In this document: one piece after another, positions 11,505 to 22,340 of the stretch | How the letters are laid out: each line of letters begins with the position of its first letter | Position numbering within the stretch: position 1 is the first letter of the stretch | NCBI RefSeq assembly: GCF_052857255.1 | Contig: NC_135497.1 | Coordinates: forward strand, 188,013,127-188,077,126 | Origin: Amblyomma americanum | Lineage: Eukaryota > Arthropoda > Arachnida > Ixodida > Ixodidae | Direction of reading: 5' to 3' | DNA length: 64,000 bases | Translations under genes and position numbers: made by a program | Notes under the pieces: model-generated | The model's database searches: none | What the model was told of the DNA's origin: nothing | The model's input: the letters and a program-made list of their open reading frames with translations, nothing else

Positions 11505-12085
11505 AATGCACAAAATGATGTGCACTTACGAAGAGTGCACTTCAGCCCCTTGAGTGCACTTTACGCTATGCAGTGCTGAACGGGAAAGCAGAGTATGCTT
11601 GAAGATACGAAACTGGAGGCTGGCTAAAAATAAATTTTTTTAAAATGGCAATCTGTAAGTGTAAGTTTAGAATGATGCTCATTTAGAACAGTACAGCACA
11701 TAAAGATGAACATGAATGCAATAAATTTGTTTTGTAGTAATAGCCTAACAAGCCAAGACAAAGTTCATAGCACATCCAGAATCCGGACAAACACCATGGC
11801 GGACTACAGCACGCTCTAATGATGTGTCGCTTTGCTGATCGCTATCATAAAATCACTGCACAAATAAAAAATATGTCACAGGTACAATCAACTTGCAAGT
11901 GCATTTTGTTATATATTACATATGCCCAAAAAATCACTGCTGTCGAGGTCACATACTTGGCCCTCAAAGTGTGTTCTGCAAATGCACTCTGGTAAGAACA
12001 CTTATGCTACACCATTTAGCTTTGCTATACAGTGCACTTTCAGCAAGTGACAATCTTCGTAAGTGCACATCATTTTGCATGCTTA
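11505..12085. repeat. inverted-repeat element of about 580 bp
   Basis: The left arm has ATGCACAAAATGATGTGCAC and then TTACGAAGAGTGCACTTC. The right arm, reverse-complemented, has ATGCAAAATGATGTGCACTT and then ACGAAGATTGTCACTTGC. The arms are about 60 bp and the interior is non-coding. Just outside the right arm (12118-12165) GTTAATTCGGACA motifs suggest that a pogo-type terminus also lies here. Confidence 0.55.
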
Positions 12086-13357
12086 ACAGTGGTATAAGTA
12101 TATGGCGTTGGCTGTTCGTTAATTCAGACATGGGAGGGCTTGAATCTGTTAATTCGGACAGGAGGTCACGTCGAAGTATGACCTGTGCAGCCAGCGATGA
12201 TCCAAATAGACCTTCCCAAGGTTAAATTGAATGAAACAGTGGTGCCCGCACACCTCAGCGTGCGCACTATGGCAAGCGCAACGATGATGATCCCCCACCG
12301 CTGAATTTACATCAGACGCAGTTTCGGTTTCACTTTTCTTGACTTCACGCCATCCTGCGGTTGCCATTGGCTGCACATATCAGTGAGTTACACCATTACG
12401 GACGCTGCTTAGTGCGCATCACTGGTCTCTTATTTTTATCTTGGGATGGTGTCATGCCGTTTTAAAGCCTAGGCATATTTTTCTCGATTGCATCCAAGCA
12501 CTTCTTCCTTTCTTCCAGTATGCTAAAATGCGCTGTTCACAGTCCGTGCAGTGAAGCCTCCAGAAATTGCGAGAGGGCTGTTAGTGAAGAGGCACCACTG
12601 CTACTGCATAACATTGTGAAAGGGACCGTGGAGGCCTTTACGATTTTGGAACAGTTCTCGACATTCCTGCCTGTGTGTGCAAAGCAAAGCCCTTGATGAA
12701 ACTGAAAAATCGTCGTTGTGGCTTGCTTTTCATCTCAAATGTAGACAACCATCATCTAGGCATTCATTAGCACATAAAATTACTGTGATGCAAACGATTT
12801 ACAGCAGGTTTTTGAGAACCATAATTCCAACTTTTGGATAATTCAAACATTTTTTCTGGTTTCTAGAAGACTGAATTAAAAAGATTTTAGCGTATTGCCA
12901 TTGTGGTCAGTCTTATGTGTGTACCCTGCTCCTGCTTGGGCCTTATACTGATCTGCAGTATGTGATAAGATAAAATAAAAAAGAACCAGTTCCTTCCTTG
13001 TTATTTACTCTAGCTAGCACAGCTATTGATCCTAAAATCCTAAAGGTCCTAAAGTTCAAATCCTAGTTCCGCAAGAAGCGCAGGCACCACATGGTTGCTG
13101 ACGCACAAGTTTGGCTATGTGCTTCACCAAAAGAAAATGGTCCATTTTAAAACCTGGTTTCAAAAGCAGGGGCAGAATCCATGAGACAGTTTGCTTTGAT
13201 TCCGGCTCGCTTCTCTGCGGACTGTCTTGCATGAATGGCGTAACATCGACTGACGTGACGGCATGCAGTGACGCGGCCAATCACACGCGGTGGTCCACAG
13301 TGAAGCAAGCCAGTTCCAATGCGAACCGTCTCATGGATTTGGCTCCAGACAAGTCTG
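12086..13357. other. Prp4 intron sequence, nothing recognised
   Basis: No exon, RNA gene or clear repeat was recognised. GTTAATTCGGACA motifs at the left edge may be transposon remnants. Confidence 0.45.
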
Positions 13358-13500
13358 GTTCACATGCAAGTGACTCAGCGATTGAGTGGCGCGCGAAAAT
13401 TTCCAACTTCCAACCTCACTGCTCACCACCACGATGACTAAAAACAGGTTTCTGCGCTGTGGTGGCAGGATTCGCTAGCGTTTTCACTTGCATGTGAAAC
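13358..13500. repeat. short inverted repeat pair
   Basis: GTTCACATGCAAGTGA at 13358 is matched in reverse by TCACTTGCATGTGAAAC at about 13483-13499, enclosing about 110 bp. It is possibly the core of a small MITE. The flanks show no clear target duplication. Confidence 0.45.
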
Positions 13501-13880
13501 AGGCAATAGGCATGCAGTGGCTGCATGGAGGCCATCGCGTGACCTCAGGGCAGTGACATCACTGAGTTTTTGATTAGAAGAGACATGACCACATGCGACA
13601 ATGACCTGGGTTACATGACAACAGATGGCGCATACTCACTGGCCATCCGATGAACACCAGAACTTCCAGTCACAACACATCATGATGTCAGCGATATACG
13701 TAAACCATGAAAAACCTCCATTATACACATATAGCTAAAAAATATCCTTTCGAATGAGCAGACTACAAATAAACAAATTTAATATTGAGTTCAATTTGAA
13801 TATAACCTGAGCTGACCGAAAAATCCAGAAAAAGTAATAAATTAAGAAAAAACAGAATAAAAAAAATAACATTGTAGTAC

Positions 13881-13939
13881 CTCTCAGAGTCCGAATGGGG
13901 CTGCATTCTGGAATCGTCCATAGCTTGCACAGCCCGCTC
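13881..13939 (-). CDS. PRPF4: PRPF4 exon: first WD repeat, SGLCKLWTIPECSPIRTLRG
   Basis: The 59-bp exon encodes SGLCKLWTIPECSPIRTLR, matching the human SGLCKLWSVPDC-LLHTLRG segment. The acceptor TTTATTAAG precedes 13939 and the donor GAG|GTACTA follows 13881. The first base should complete the tryptophan of the WSG motif, so the missing upstream exon should end in TG. It leaves in phase 1, as the exon at 7653 requires. Confidence 0.92.
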
Positions 13940-15347
13940 CTTAATAAACAAAGATGACATTCACCAGCCAGCTGCACCACTGCAGAAAAATTTTGTAGGA
14001 GGCTGCCATAGCAGCCTAAAGCACGTGTTCATATCGCAGCAAAAGTTGTTTTTAAATGTTTTGTGTCTGTGCCTTTTTATTTGCATGGTCTTACTTTTGC
14101 TTCGCCGTACAAGGTAAACTGCTCGATGCATGTTGCATGATGCGACAACACTCCATTTCATACACAGCAGTCAATGCTGCCAAAGCTAGCCTGCCTGTTC
14201 ATGCAGGCTAAGTACGTGACCAAAAAGTAGTTCACCACATAACCAAAGTGAACAAAGGCATATTTTGTTTTGACAAATATCAAGTACCGTGACTGGCAAC
14301 CTCCTGAACCTCTTGCCAAGTTTTCGTCCTATGACCATCAATACTTCTAAGTAAGAATGACATGTGGCGGTATCATATGCGGCTGGTAGGGTGAATCGCT
14401 CCAACTCCATCCATGCCTAAAAAGTAGTAGTTCACACTCAGTGAAAATGATAGCCAGAGGGCCCAAACACTGAGCGCCTTACAGCTTTGACCATGATTCC
14501 CAATACTACGTCTTCGTTTTATACTGCTCTTTGTCTTCATCCAAACACTCACTGAAGCTTTGAGAGGAACGAATGATATGTGGCGGAGTAATATGGTTTT
14601 GCGGGAGCATTCCTTCCACAGCCTCTGCAGCGCTGACTGCTATGTATGAAACGGAGTATGGAATATTCAAGAAGAGTTGTGAGCAAGCCCATTTTATTGA
14701 CTGCTACTTGAGAATGCGCATGAAGATCTTTGCAAGTTTGTGCTTAATGCCGAATGCTTAAACGGAAGATTCTCTATATGTTTAAAACAGCACAGCCAAG
14801 AGCAGTGGTCTTTCTATCAACAAGTGACACGTGCACGAATCAAAACAGAAATTGCCAAGCTCCGTTTCTTTCGTAGGCATCACGCTTGTCCAATTAACAG
14901 CCAGTTTTAAAGTTCTGCATGGCTGCCTGCTTAACTGTCGCCCCTTCTATGTGACAACATGCACACAAGCTAGCAAACAGATGTGAATCTGCCTTTTTCA
15001 CGCGGCTGCTCTGCGCATGCACCCCTATCCTCCTCCACCTCCACTGGTTGAAAACTGCCAGCTCCTACAGTGCATGAGATTGGCCAAACTGTCCACTTTG
15101 GCTTCTGAACCGGCTTTTCTTTGGGACGAGCGCTCACCCGCCACCTTTCTTATAATTCTCTTAGAGACACTTCACTATGCATCACAGCCTCTGTGCTCCC
15201 GATTAGAAACCCCACGGTACGCGGCATGTGCATGATTTTCAACCAGCTTTCGCCCACTCCCCAGAGGGCACCACTTGTGAAAAAGGTGGATTTTCATAAG
15301 TCCTAAAAGGCAGATTTTGCACAGCTTAAAACATAAGTTTACGCATA
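13940..15347. other. Prp4 intron sequence; expected exon not found
   Basis: A Prp4 exon encoding roughly GDDRPIS through MLATA-W should lie somewhere between this exon and 20050. I found no such sequence here or further right. No repeat structure was recognised in this stretch. Confidence 0.45.
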
Positions 15348-17083
15348 CAGTCGAGCCCAGTTGTAATGGCTGCAGTTATAACGAATAAGGCCCCTAGATT
15401 CCTGTAATTCCATGAAAAATCGTGGATTTAAGCATTTTTCACGGAATTTGTGTTGGCAGCCAAAATTCTCATTTTCTGATAAAACTGTTGCTTTGGGCAT
15501 CAGTAGGAACGACAAAATGATAGGAAAATGACTAATTTAACTTATTTGCATGAATATAATACGAGGGGGACTTTGAAACCTAAATAAAATTTAAAAAAAT
15601 ATTATTATGATTAAAACAGAATTCCTAATTGTTCAGGCCAACCATAGCTGAAGGAGAATCTGCTGCAGGTCAGGTTTCTACCACAAAAAAGGTTGGAGTT
15701 TGCAAGTGCGCCTGGACTTAGCCAAGAATCCCTAGTCCTAGCTGCCGAGTGGAAAGTTTACCTGAAAACTTCTTCAGAATTGAAATCCAGAGACAGAAAC
15801 CCTGCACCATTGCTTTCTAACCAAGATGAACAAGACGAAGATTTAGATGGCCTGTCTTACTAAGGTGGAACGAAAGAAGTGACCCCAACAGTCTCTTCCA
15901 TTGGGGTAAATTATTAAGATCTTGTGTATTACTTGATGCTGAGCTACAACAGCCACCGTGAATTTTAAAAGATGGACCTCTACAGAAAATAAATTTCCAC
16001 GTTTCTTTCACGCGCTTTCAGCTTCTCGCGAAATTTCACGGATCCTTAATTCTGCATCCGCGGAATTTGAAATTTTCGACCGCACAAAGTTAGAAGCCTT
16101 AATAAAGAATGCTTGCTTATTACGAACGAGGGAGGTGCTACCATTAAATGTATTACGGTAATGGCATTGCGTCCCAGGTACAACCACACGTGCCACAAGC
16201 GTGGAGACCAAAAAGAGACTGCCAGCACCGGTAACATTGCCTTAAAAAGAACTTTGGTGCACCCAAAAATGCAGTAAAAAAAGGTGGCAGTGAAACTAGA
16301 TAACTGCCAGCCAAGCACGTTCCGACAGGCTACAAGGTATACATGCATGCGAGAGTGCCAGCTGGGAAAAGTGCCCAAAATGGAAGAACAGGGGGCAGGG
16401 TTGAAAACAAAGCTACTACTCGTGGTCAGTGAACACTCAATGGCAGCCATTTGAGGAATTTGAATACCAGTCAGGAGGTATGCACTGCATGCCCAAATGG
16501 CTCTCCACCTTCTGTGCTAATGCAGGCAGTGCACAGACAGCAGGGAGTGTGGCGACACGTTCTGCATGCATGCGCACGAGTTTCATCGCTACATGGGCCC
16601 AGAAATGACAGGTGCCACTATCGAAAACTCACGTGATCAGATGCACATGGACTTGTAGCAATACCGGACTACATATCGTCTAGGAAGACTCCGTTGGTGC
16701 GGATGATGATGCCAAAATTGCAGAATTATGCATTAACGAAGCCACTGTATGCAAAGTATGGGCACTCGCCGACTGCCAGGAATTGATCATTACGATGAGG
16801 AGGTCGACCTACCACCAGCTGCCAAGAATGCTTCAACCGTGATTAATGTACCACATCCCTAAAGCACTTTATTGGCAGCAATTAGGGTCTTAGTGGGGAG
16901 CACATGACATGAAGGAAAGAGCGTGATAGAACTTGCTCTCAAGAAACGGACGTGCGTAACACATCTTTTAAGAGATAAATGGCACTTTTGTCAGCTTCTG
17001 TATTTTGGCTGCAAGCTGGGAGGTCGACTTACTAAGAGTTTTGATACAGCGACCATCAGGTTCGTTATAACTGGGCTCAACCA
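15348..17083. mobile_element. pogo-like TA-flanked element, about 1.7 kb
   Basis: The left end CAGTCGAGCCCAGTTGTAAT continues to TTATAACGAATAAGG. The right end read inward is TGGTTGAGCCCAGTTATAAC, with TA at 15346-15347 and 17084-17085. No transposase reading survived, and an imperfect ATTTCACGG/CCGTGAATTTT structure lies inside. It is non-autonomous and sits in a Prp4 intron. Confidence 0.68.
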
Positions 17084-17419
17084 TACTCCAGGGAACCACT
17101 ATGCAAGAGCTCTTGCTGCCTGTACACAAATGACCAAACCAAAGCAGAACATGTTAAGGGGGGAAGAGGGTCTTACAAAAAAAATTTTTAATAATGAAAT
17201 TTTCAAGGAACATGTATTTTGGTGTGCCGATTCCAAAAGCATAGACCACTTATAACACATACTGCGGGGGTCGGGAAAATCCGCATAAGCGGTACTGCAC
17301 TGTAACCAAAACGTAGCTTTTGCATGCATTCACATATTTAGTATGGCCAGCCTGCCTTTCAAAGTGCACCTGACAACACATCAGACGCACAACACCGCAA
17401 TCACAGGCAACAAAGAAAT

Positions 17420-17626
17420 TTATTTGATCTTTCTGTCGAAACGTCGTAGTGAATGAAAAAACGACGTTATTTTAGTCTGGCGCTGTGATTTAACTGCGTT
17501 GCTAATGACTACATCTTCAGAAACAGTGAGGCACTTGCTTGCTGAGGTTTCTCTGAGTGCAGTAGAGGTGCAGTTTGTTGCAACAGTCGAGCTCGTCTTT
17601 GCACGAAACTTTTGCTGCACTCTCAC
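17420..17626 (-). pseudogene. Tigger transposase C-terminal remnant
   Basis: The reading ends in SQRQTKITSFFHSLRRFDRK, resembling the usual C-terminal tail of Tigger-type transposases (K-KQTKI-DFF). A run of SEDVVISNAV precedes it. Only the tail remains, so it cannot be active. Confidence 0.55.
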
Positions 17627-17958
17627 TCACTTCATCGGGCTCATCCTCGGCTAGAGGCTCGATCGCAACTGCGCACCGCTGCCACGATGTCTTCATCTGT
17701 GGCGGCTACCTCACACATAGCGTCGTCGTCGTAGGTGACGACGACGACAAGCTCATCCCGTGCCAGTCCTTGAAATGCTGAATCCAACCATTCAATAGAT
17801 TGAAACCATCATGCCCCAAGGGGTTTGCAAAGCAGCTGGCCTTGGCTTGCAACATCGGGCCACTCACATGAACACTCTAGACTCGGACCTCGTGAAACCG
17901 TTTAAACAAAGCGGCGTCAACATCTTTGTACTTTGACGCCCAACTTATCGCTATTCTT

Positions 17959-18198
17959 TCAAATGGTGGACAAAGTAGCGTAGGCGACATCATACTTTTT
18001 TGCTACCGTGGCCTTTTTCAAACCGCTCTTGACGTCTCTCACAATGCTCTTCTTGGTTTCGAGGAACAAAGCTTGCCGTTTCCTGGCTTTTGGAGGAGCA
18101 AACGCCATCGGAACTGAAGACAGCCGAGGCTGGTAGACTTGCTCACATTGACAGCTGACTTGCCTACGTTCTCGACTTTTCGCTACATGCAACGACAC
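17959..18198 (-). pseudogene. Tigger/pogo transposase N-terminal HTH remnant
   Basis: The reading MAFAPPKARKRQALFLETKK and then SIVRDVKSGLKKATVAKKYD (about 17965-18110) is the psq-type helix-turn-helix at the start of Tigger and pogo transposases. It breaks off after VAYATLSTI. It lies in the same orientation as, and about 330 bp from, the C-terminal remnant, so the CENP-B-type DNA-binding and DDE regions are deleted. Confidence 0.7.
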
Positions 18199-18647
18199 AT
18201 ATCTCGCTCACGGGCTCAGGCGTGACAAGATGCTGCCGCACATGTGTGTGTATGAGCAGCGCTTGCAGGGTCATGTGCCTGCCACCGCTGCTGTTATTCC
18301 AGCGTGCTCCAGTCTGTCCGCGCCATCAAATGCTTTCAAGTTTAGTCCAATCAGTGTGCCCAACAGAGGCGCATTGCAGAGTGAGAGGAAAAATGCCTGC
18401 TTTGCGACTTCTATTTTTTGTCTCCATCTCCTGCCTTCAGCCTTGCCTTGAACCACGCTGACAATGCTCCCCTACCCCGCCTGTTGTCCCCTTCTTGCGC
18501 AATCTGGGAAGCACGCTCGTCGTGCCCGCCGGTACCCACGTGCCCACGCCAGCACGCGGGCCACCAGGCTTTCCAGAAACCGCATAAAATGCGGTCCTGC
18601 ATTATAAGCAGTTACGTTATAAATGGTCAGAGCTATATGTCCTTTAA

Positions 18648-19083
18648 ACTTATGTAAAATAAGTCCTTGCACACGTACATAACATATAATGAAACTTTAT
18701 GCCGAGAGATTTTTAGGAAATTTTGCTGCTGGGAACTATGGAAATATGCACGCCATTGGTTTCTCTTGACATCAAGGTATGCAATAAGGGTAAAATTATC
18801 ATCTTGCCTATCATAGAAGCTGAGCTATAGTATTTTGAAGTTGTCACTTCTGAACAGGAATATAAAATTTTCTTCGCGTTTCTGAAGTGGCAACTTCAAA
18901 ACCCTTTAACCTAAGTTCTATGATAGCCAGGTTGATAATTTTACCCTTATTGCACACCTCGATTTCAAGAAAAACCAATAGCATGCATACTCGAGAGTTC
19001 GCAGCAATCAAATTTTTTAAAAGCTCTCGGCAAAAAGTTAAATATATTACACAAGTGTGCAAGAACTTGTTTTACATAAAATT
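18648..19083. repeat. foldback (long hairpin) element
   Basis: Two arms of about 210 bp are inverted copies with almost no spacer. The left arm has TATGTAAAATAAGTCCTTGC, GCAATAAGGGTAAAATTATC and TTTTGAAGTTGTCACTTC. The right arm reversed has TATGTAAAACAAGTTCTTGC, the same GCAATAAGGGTAAAATTATC and TTTTGAAGTTGCCACTTC. No coding sequence is present. It begins about 20 bp after the Tigger relic. Confidence 0.8.
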
Positions 19084-20050
19084 AAATAACATATTTGGAA
19101 TCAGCATGTTAAAATATGCGTTTCCTGAAGGTTTATGTTTGTGACTTCATTAGTAAGGAATTTTTTAAAGACCCTCTTCACCTCTTAAAAACAGGACAAC
19201 CAGGAAATGGCCAGCATACCTGGCGACACTTGCATGCAATAGTGATATGCACTTGCTCATGAGAAAGCACAAACACCCACCAGGAAGCCGTAGCCAATAT
19301 CTGTGAGTTGGGACTGAATTCACAAAAGGAAATTGGCCTTGTGTCCCCAATTTGGCTGCAGTTGATATTCAGGGACTACAGGAAGAAACAGCGACAGATT
19401 ACAAGCTGAATATAAATGCAGCGTCTGACAAAGAATGTATCAGATGCAACAAAGATCACAAAGATTAAAAAAAAACTGTAAACATGCACTATATTTTAGT
19501 CAAATATCAAAGACCAACTTAAATGCTCGGTGAGAAACACAGTTCCATCACCTTGAGCATATTTCATTTTCACAACTGCTTTTCATTCCTTTTTTGTTAG
19601 CTTACCCAGACCACTCATCCATATGAAAACATTCCCTAAGAAAACATTGCTGAGGGTAGAACTTTAAAATATAGCACCAAATTTCTTGCTTTAAAGAAAT
19701 ATCCTGCTTGGTAAACTTTTTTTTTTTATGAGCAGTACTTGATAAAACTTACACTGTTTACACATCTCACTATACATACCTCAAATATGTAGATGTTTTT
19801 CTTGTAACCAATATAATTTTCAAGATAAAAAAAATTTATATACCTTGTTCGGTGGAGACCTGTCTAGTAACCTCTGATCGCTACAATGCAAAATTAACAG
19901 TGTGCAATAAAACAAAAATGCAGACATCTGCTTCTCTTGAAATGTTGTGATAAAAATGGTGTGCCTGGAAATATAGGATTTCACTTCCTTGCAACACACA
20001 AGCATTTCTTGCATGTGTGAACGAAAAGGAAGGGTTTCCAGACAGCTTAC
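19084..20050. other. Prp4 intron sequence with one doubtful exon candidate
   Basis: The minus strand at 19880-19844 is a 37-bp block with an acceptor (TTGCATTGTAG) and a donor (CAAG|GTATAT) in an open phase. However, it would encode RSEVTRQVSTEQ, which does not resemble the expected [12 protein letters not shown]-type sequence, so I did not call it. Nothing else was recognised. Confidence 0.35.
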
Positions 20051-20225
20051 CCTAAGGGTCTTGTACAATTCTTGTCGCTTGGCGTGCAACTGTGAGTCAG
20101 ATGCAGCAGGACCTTGGGTTTTCAGTTTTTCTTTTGCTGTGGCTATGCGGTGTCGAGCACGGGGCAAAGAAAACTGTGCTATCCAAATACGGCACTCCCG
20201 CAGCTTTTCATTACTCTCATGGTAC
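20051..20225 (-). CDS. PRPF4: PRPF4 exon: linker helices before the WD domain
   Basis: The exon encodes YHESNEKLRECRIWIAQFSL and PRARHRIATAKEKLK, then SQLHAKRQELYKTLR, matching the human [20 protein letters not shown] and MQELHKSLR regions. The acceptor GCATGCAG precedes 20225 and the donor AGG|GTAAGC follows 20051. Its first base completes the tryptophan codon of TWYH (TG|G). It ends in phase 0. Confidence 0.94.
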
Positions 20226-20849
20226 CTGCATGCATGAATATTTGAATTCATTAAATCTGAAATGCTTGGAGGCATCACACAAGTAGTATACTCAAATCAA
20301 ATTACCCTTGACCAAAAAATTTCCAGAAACATGTCATTTTCATGCCATTTTTTAAGAAAAGAAAGGCCCCATCATCGGGTTTTTCGACCACACAGCGTCA
20401 CTTGGATACACACCAAGTCACTACTTCGGTGTTTTCATTATTCCCACAGATCGCAATTCAACCAATGGGGTAGCGTTAGTCCCATGCACTTATAAAGAAC
20501 TCACTGCTGAAAGTAAAAAAAAAAAAATGCTTACAAAAGTAAGCAACATCGGAAAATAGCACAAAGGGTCTATTCACAAGCAACATCAACCGATTCTGAT
20601 GCTTCGCCTGCGTCAGCATCGATAAAAAGAATGAAGGGGGGTCCTTGGCGTACCATATTTACACGATTGTAAGTCAAGCTATTACCGTATTTACTCGAAT
20701 CTAGGCCAACCCCGATTCTAAGCCGACCCCCTAAAGTCCGAAGCCAACAAAAAAAAAAATATATTACCTCAAATGTAGGCTGAACAAAAAAAGCGAGGAC
20801 AGCGCTCACAAAATGCAAACAACATTTATTGAATCTGAACGTGCAGAGC

Positions 20850-21452
20850 TCATCCAACGTCGTCGCTGTGTTCCTTGTCACCGTCACCTACAAACAGTGC
20901 ACTATCTTCGGTACCGTCAGGCGCATTAGATATGCTGCACTTTTTAAAGGCGCGCACGATCAAAGTACCTGGAATGTTGTCCCACGCTGCAGCTACCCAG
21001 CCCGCCAGCTGCGATAGCGATGCACGTTTGATGCGGCCTGTTGCCGTTACCATGTGGTCTTTGTCAGTCAACCAGTTCGCGTAATATTTCCGCAGACGAT
21101 CCTTGAAAGGTTTGTTGATGCAGGCATCAAGTGGCTGAAACTGGCCCGTCATGCCGCCCGGTGTGACAGCGAGGTCCGTGTTCGCTTGGGCAAGCGCAGC
21201 CTTCACGTTGTGAGTTAAGTGACCACGGTAAGAGTCGACGACAAGGAGCGAGTTCTTTGTCAAAAGGACTCCTGGACACCGTCGCCACACAATCTTAACC
21301 CACTCTTCCACCATCGTACCCGTCATCCACCCGTTCTCATTTGCCCGCACAATGACATTTCCTGGGAAAGTTTCTCGAGCAGGCAGTGTCTTCCTATTAT
21401 ATATCATATAAGGAGGGAGTTTATGTCCATCAGCTGTGTAGCACAGCATCAC
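20850..21452 (-). CDS. pogo transposase, C-terminal DDE part
   Basis: The segment begins near VMLCYTADGHKLPPYMIYNR. It carries SLLVVDSYRGHLT with the second catalytic aspartate, and GQFQPLDACINKPFKDRLRK with the third. The end GTLIVRAFKKCSISNAPDGT and EDSALF is the usual C-terminal pattern of this family. The segment is open to its stop at 20850. One frameshift near 21445 separates it from the upstream part. Confidence 0.85.
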   Translation of the reverse strand: MMLCYTADGHKLPPYMIYNRKTLPARETFPGNVIVRANENGWMTGTMVEEWVKIVWRRCPGVLLTKNSLLVVDSYRGHLTHNVKAALAQANTDLAVTPGGMTGQFQPLDACINKPFKDRLRKYYANWLTDKDHMVTATGRIKRASLSQLAGWVAAAWDNIPGTLIVRAFKKCSISNAPDGTEDSALFVGDGDKEHSDDVG

Positions 21453-21672
21453 AGTTGCGGGCTGCTTCTCGTAGCCGCACCTTCACCTCCTTGGCACCCT
21501 TTTCATTCATGGTGTATGCCACTGGCATATCAAAATACACAGCCATGTGGTCGGCGTTACCGATTTGCCCAAGGTTGTAGCCTGCCGCTTCTCTCTTTCG
21601 CAGCGCGTAGTGCTGAAACGCTGTCAGCTTTTCTTCGAAATCGCTTGGCAGCTTCTGGGTGATTGAGTGCAA
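21430..21672 (-). CDS. pogo transposase, middle part with first aspartate
   Basis: This part reads FEEKLTAFQHYALRKREAAG and QIGNADHMAVYFDMPVAYTM, then NEKGAKEVKVR. NADHMAVYFDMP corresponds to the family's NADETPVYFDMP motif and keeps the first catalytic aspartate, although the following ET is replaced by HM. Frameshifts at about 21665 and 21445 bound it. Confidence 0.8.
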   Translation of the reverse strand: MHSITQKLPSDFEEKLTAFQHYALRKREAAGYNLGQIGNADHMAVYFDMPVAYTMNEKGAKEVKVRLREAARNCDAVLHS

Positions 21673-22067
21673 CGTCGGAGGCTGAAGCCGAAGCGCTTCA
21701 TGAATTTCTGAAGCCAGCCCCGGCTGGCCTTGAAATCCTTTGGCGTTAGGCCTCGCTCCCTCGAAAGTTCCCTAGCTTTCGCTTGGAGCACTTTTGTTGT
21801 CACTGGAAGGGCAGCTGCTCTCTGCGTCCGAACAAAGTCGGCCAAAACTGTCTCCACTTCGTGGTGACGGCTTTTCTTCAGTCCACTATATGCCATCCTC
21901 GCTGCGGCGCACACAAAAAGCTGCTGTCGTTGTCCCCTCCAACGACGGACGTTTTTCTCGTCGACGCCGAAGTCCCGCCTGGCTTGAAGGTTCGACAATG
22001 CCTCGGCGGCTATCACAACTTTTCGCTTGAAAGCGGCACTGTAGTGGCATCTCCTGCTTGGTGCCAT
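21624..22067 (-). CDS. pogo transposase, N-terminal HTH and CENP-B-type domain
   Basis: It starts at ATG 22067 with MAPSRRCHYSAAFKRKVVIA and AEALSNLQARRDFGVDEKNV, a helix-turn-helix. A CENP-B-like second domain (VLQAKARELSRERGLTPKDF, then KASRGWLQKFMKRFGFSLRR) follows. The start was chosen because it gives the family's usual MAP-RR-Y---FK-K beginning. The reading shifts frame near 21665. Confidence 0.82.
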   Translation of the reverse strand: MAPSRRCHYSAAFKRKVVIAAEALSNLQARRDFGVDEKNVRRWRGQRQQLFVCAAARMAYSGLKKSRHHEVETVLADFVRTQRAAALPVTTKVLQAKARELSRERGLTPKDFKASRGWLQKFMKRFGFSLRRCTQSPRSCQAISKKS

Positions 22068-22340
22068 CGCGATAACACCACGCCGCACACAGATACGGCC
22101 GACACGACACAGGTCAAAATGACGACTTCGCTTGTGTACGGTTGGTTACTGGCATGGCTACTAGCGGCCGCGATACTGACTTTTCTAGATGGCGCTAGCT
22201 ATGCACCATATTTAGCAGTTTCAATGAAAAACTGGCGCGTTTTTTAAAATCCTCGAATCTAAGCCGACCCTACAGTTCGGAATATGATTATTTGAAAAAA
22301 TTTATCGGCCTTGATTCAAATAAATACGGTATATTAAATT

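Larger units (their letters stand above)
17237..18630 (-). mobile_element. internally deleted Tigger/pogo element
   Basis: The left part has ACCACTTATAACACATACTG. The right part, read inward, has ATAACGTAACTGCTTATAAT followed by GCAGGACCGC, and both ends carry CCGCATAA-GCGG motifs. Between them the minus strand keeps the two ends of a transposase gene (see 17420-17626 and 17959-18198). The catalytic middle is absent. Exact ends are approximate. Confidence 0.68.
20685..22329 (-). mobile_element. pogo-like DNA transposon, 1.65 kb, near-complete coding
   Basis: Terminal inverted repeats are CCGTATTTACTCGAATCTAG and, inward from the right, CCGTATTTATTTGAATCAAG, with TA duplications at 20683-20684 and 22330-22331. 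Further inside, both ends share a TCGAATCTAAGCCGACC motif. One minus-strand transposase gene fills the interior, split into three frames. It is inserted in a Prp4 intron in the same orientation as the host gene. Confidence 0.88.

Noticed and set aside
19610..19639. Block between TTTCTTAG and GTAAGC on the minus strand as a Prp4 exon
   Set aside because: It contains splice-like ends, but the translations either stop or show no similarity to the expected WD segment.
19844..19880. 37-bp splice-bounded block on the minus strand as a Prp4 exon
   Set aside because: It is open in the right phase, but its translation (RSEVTRQVSTEQ) does not match the conserved Prp4 sequence expected at this point.
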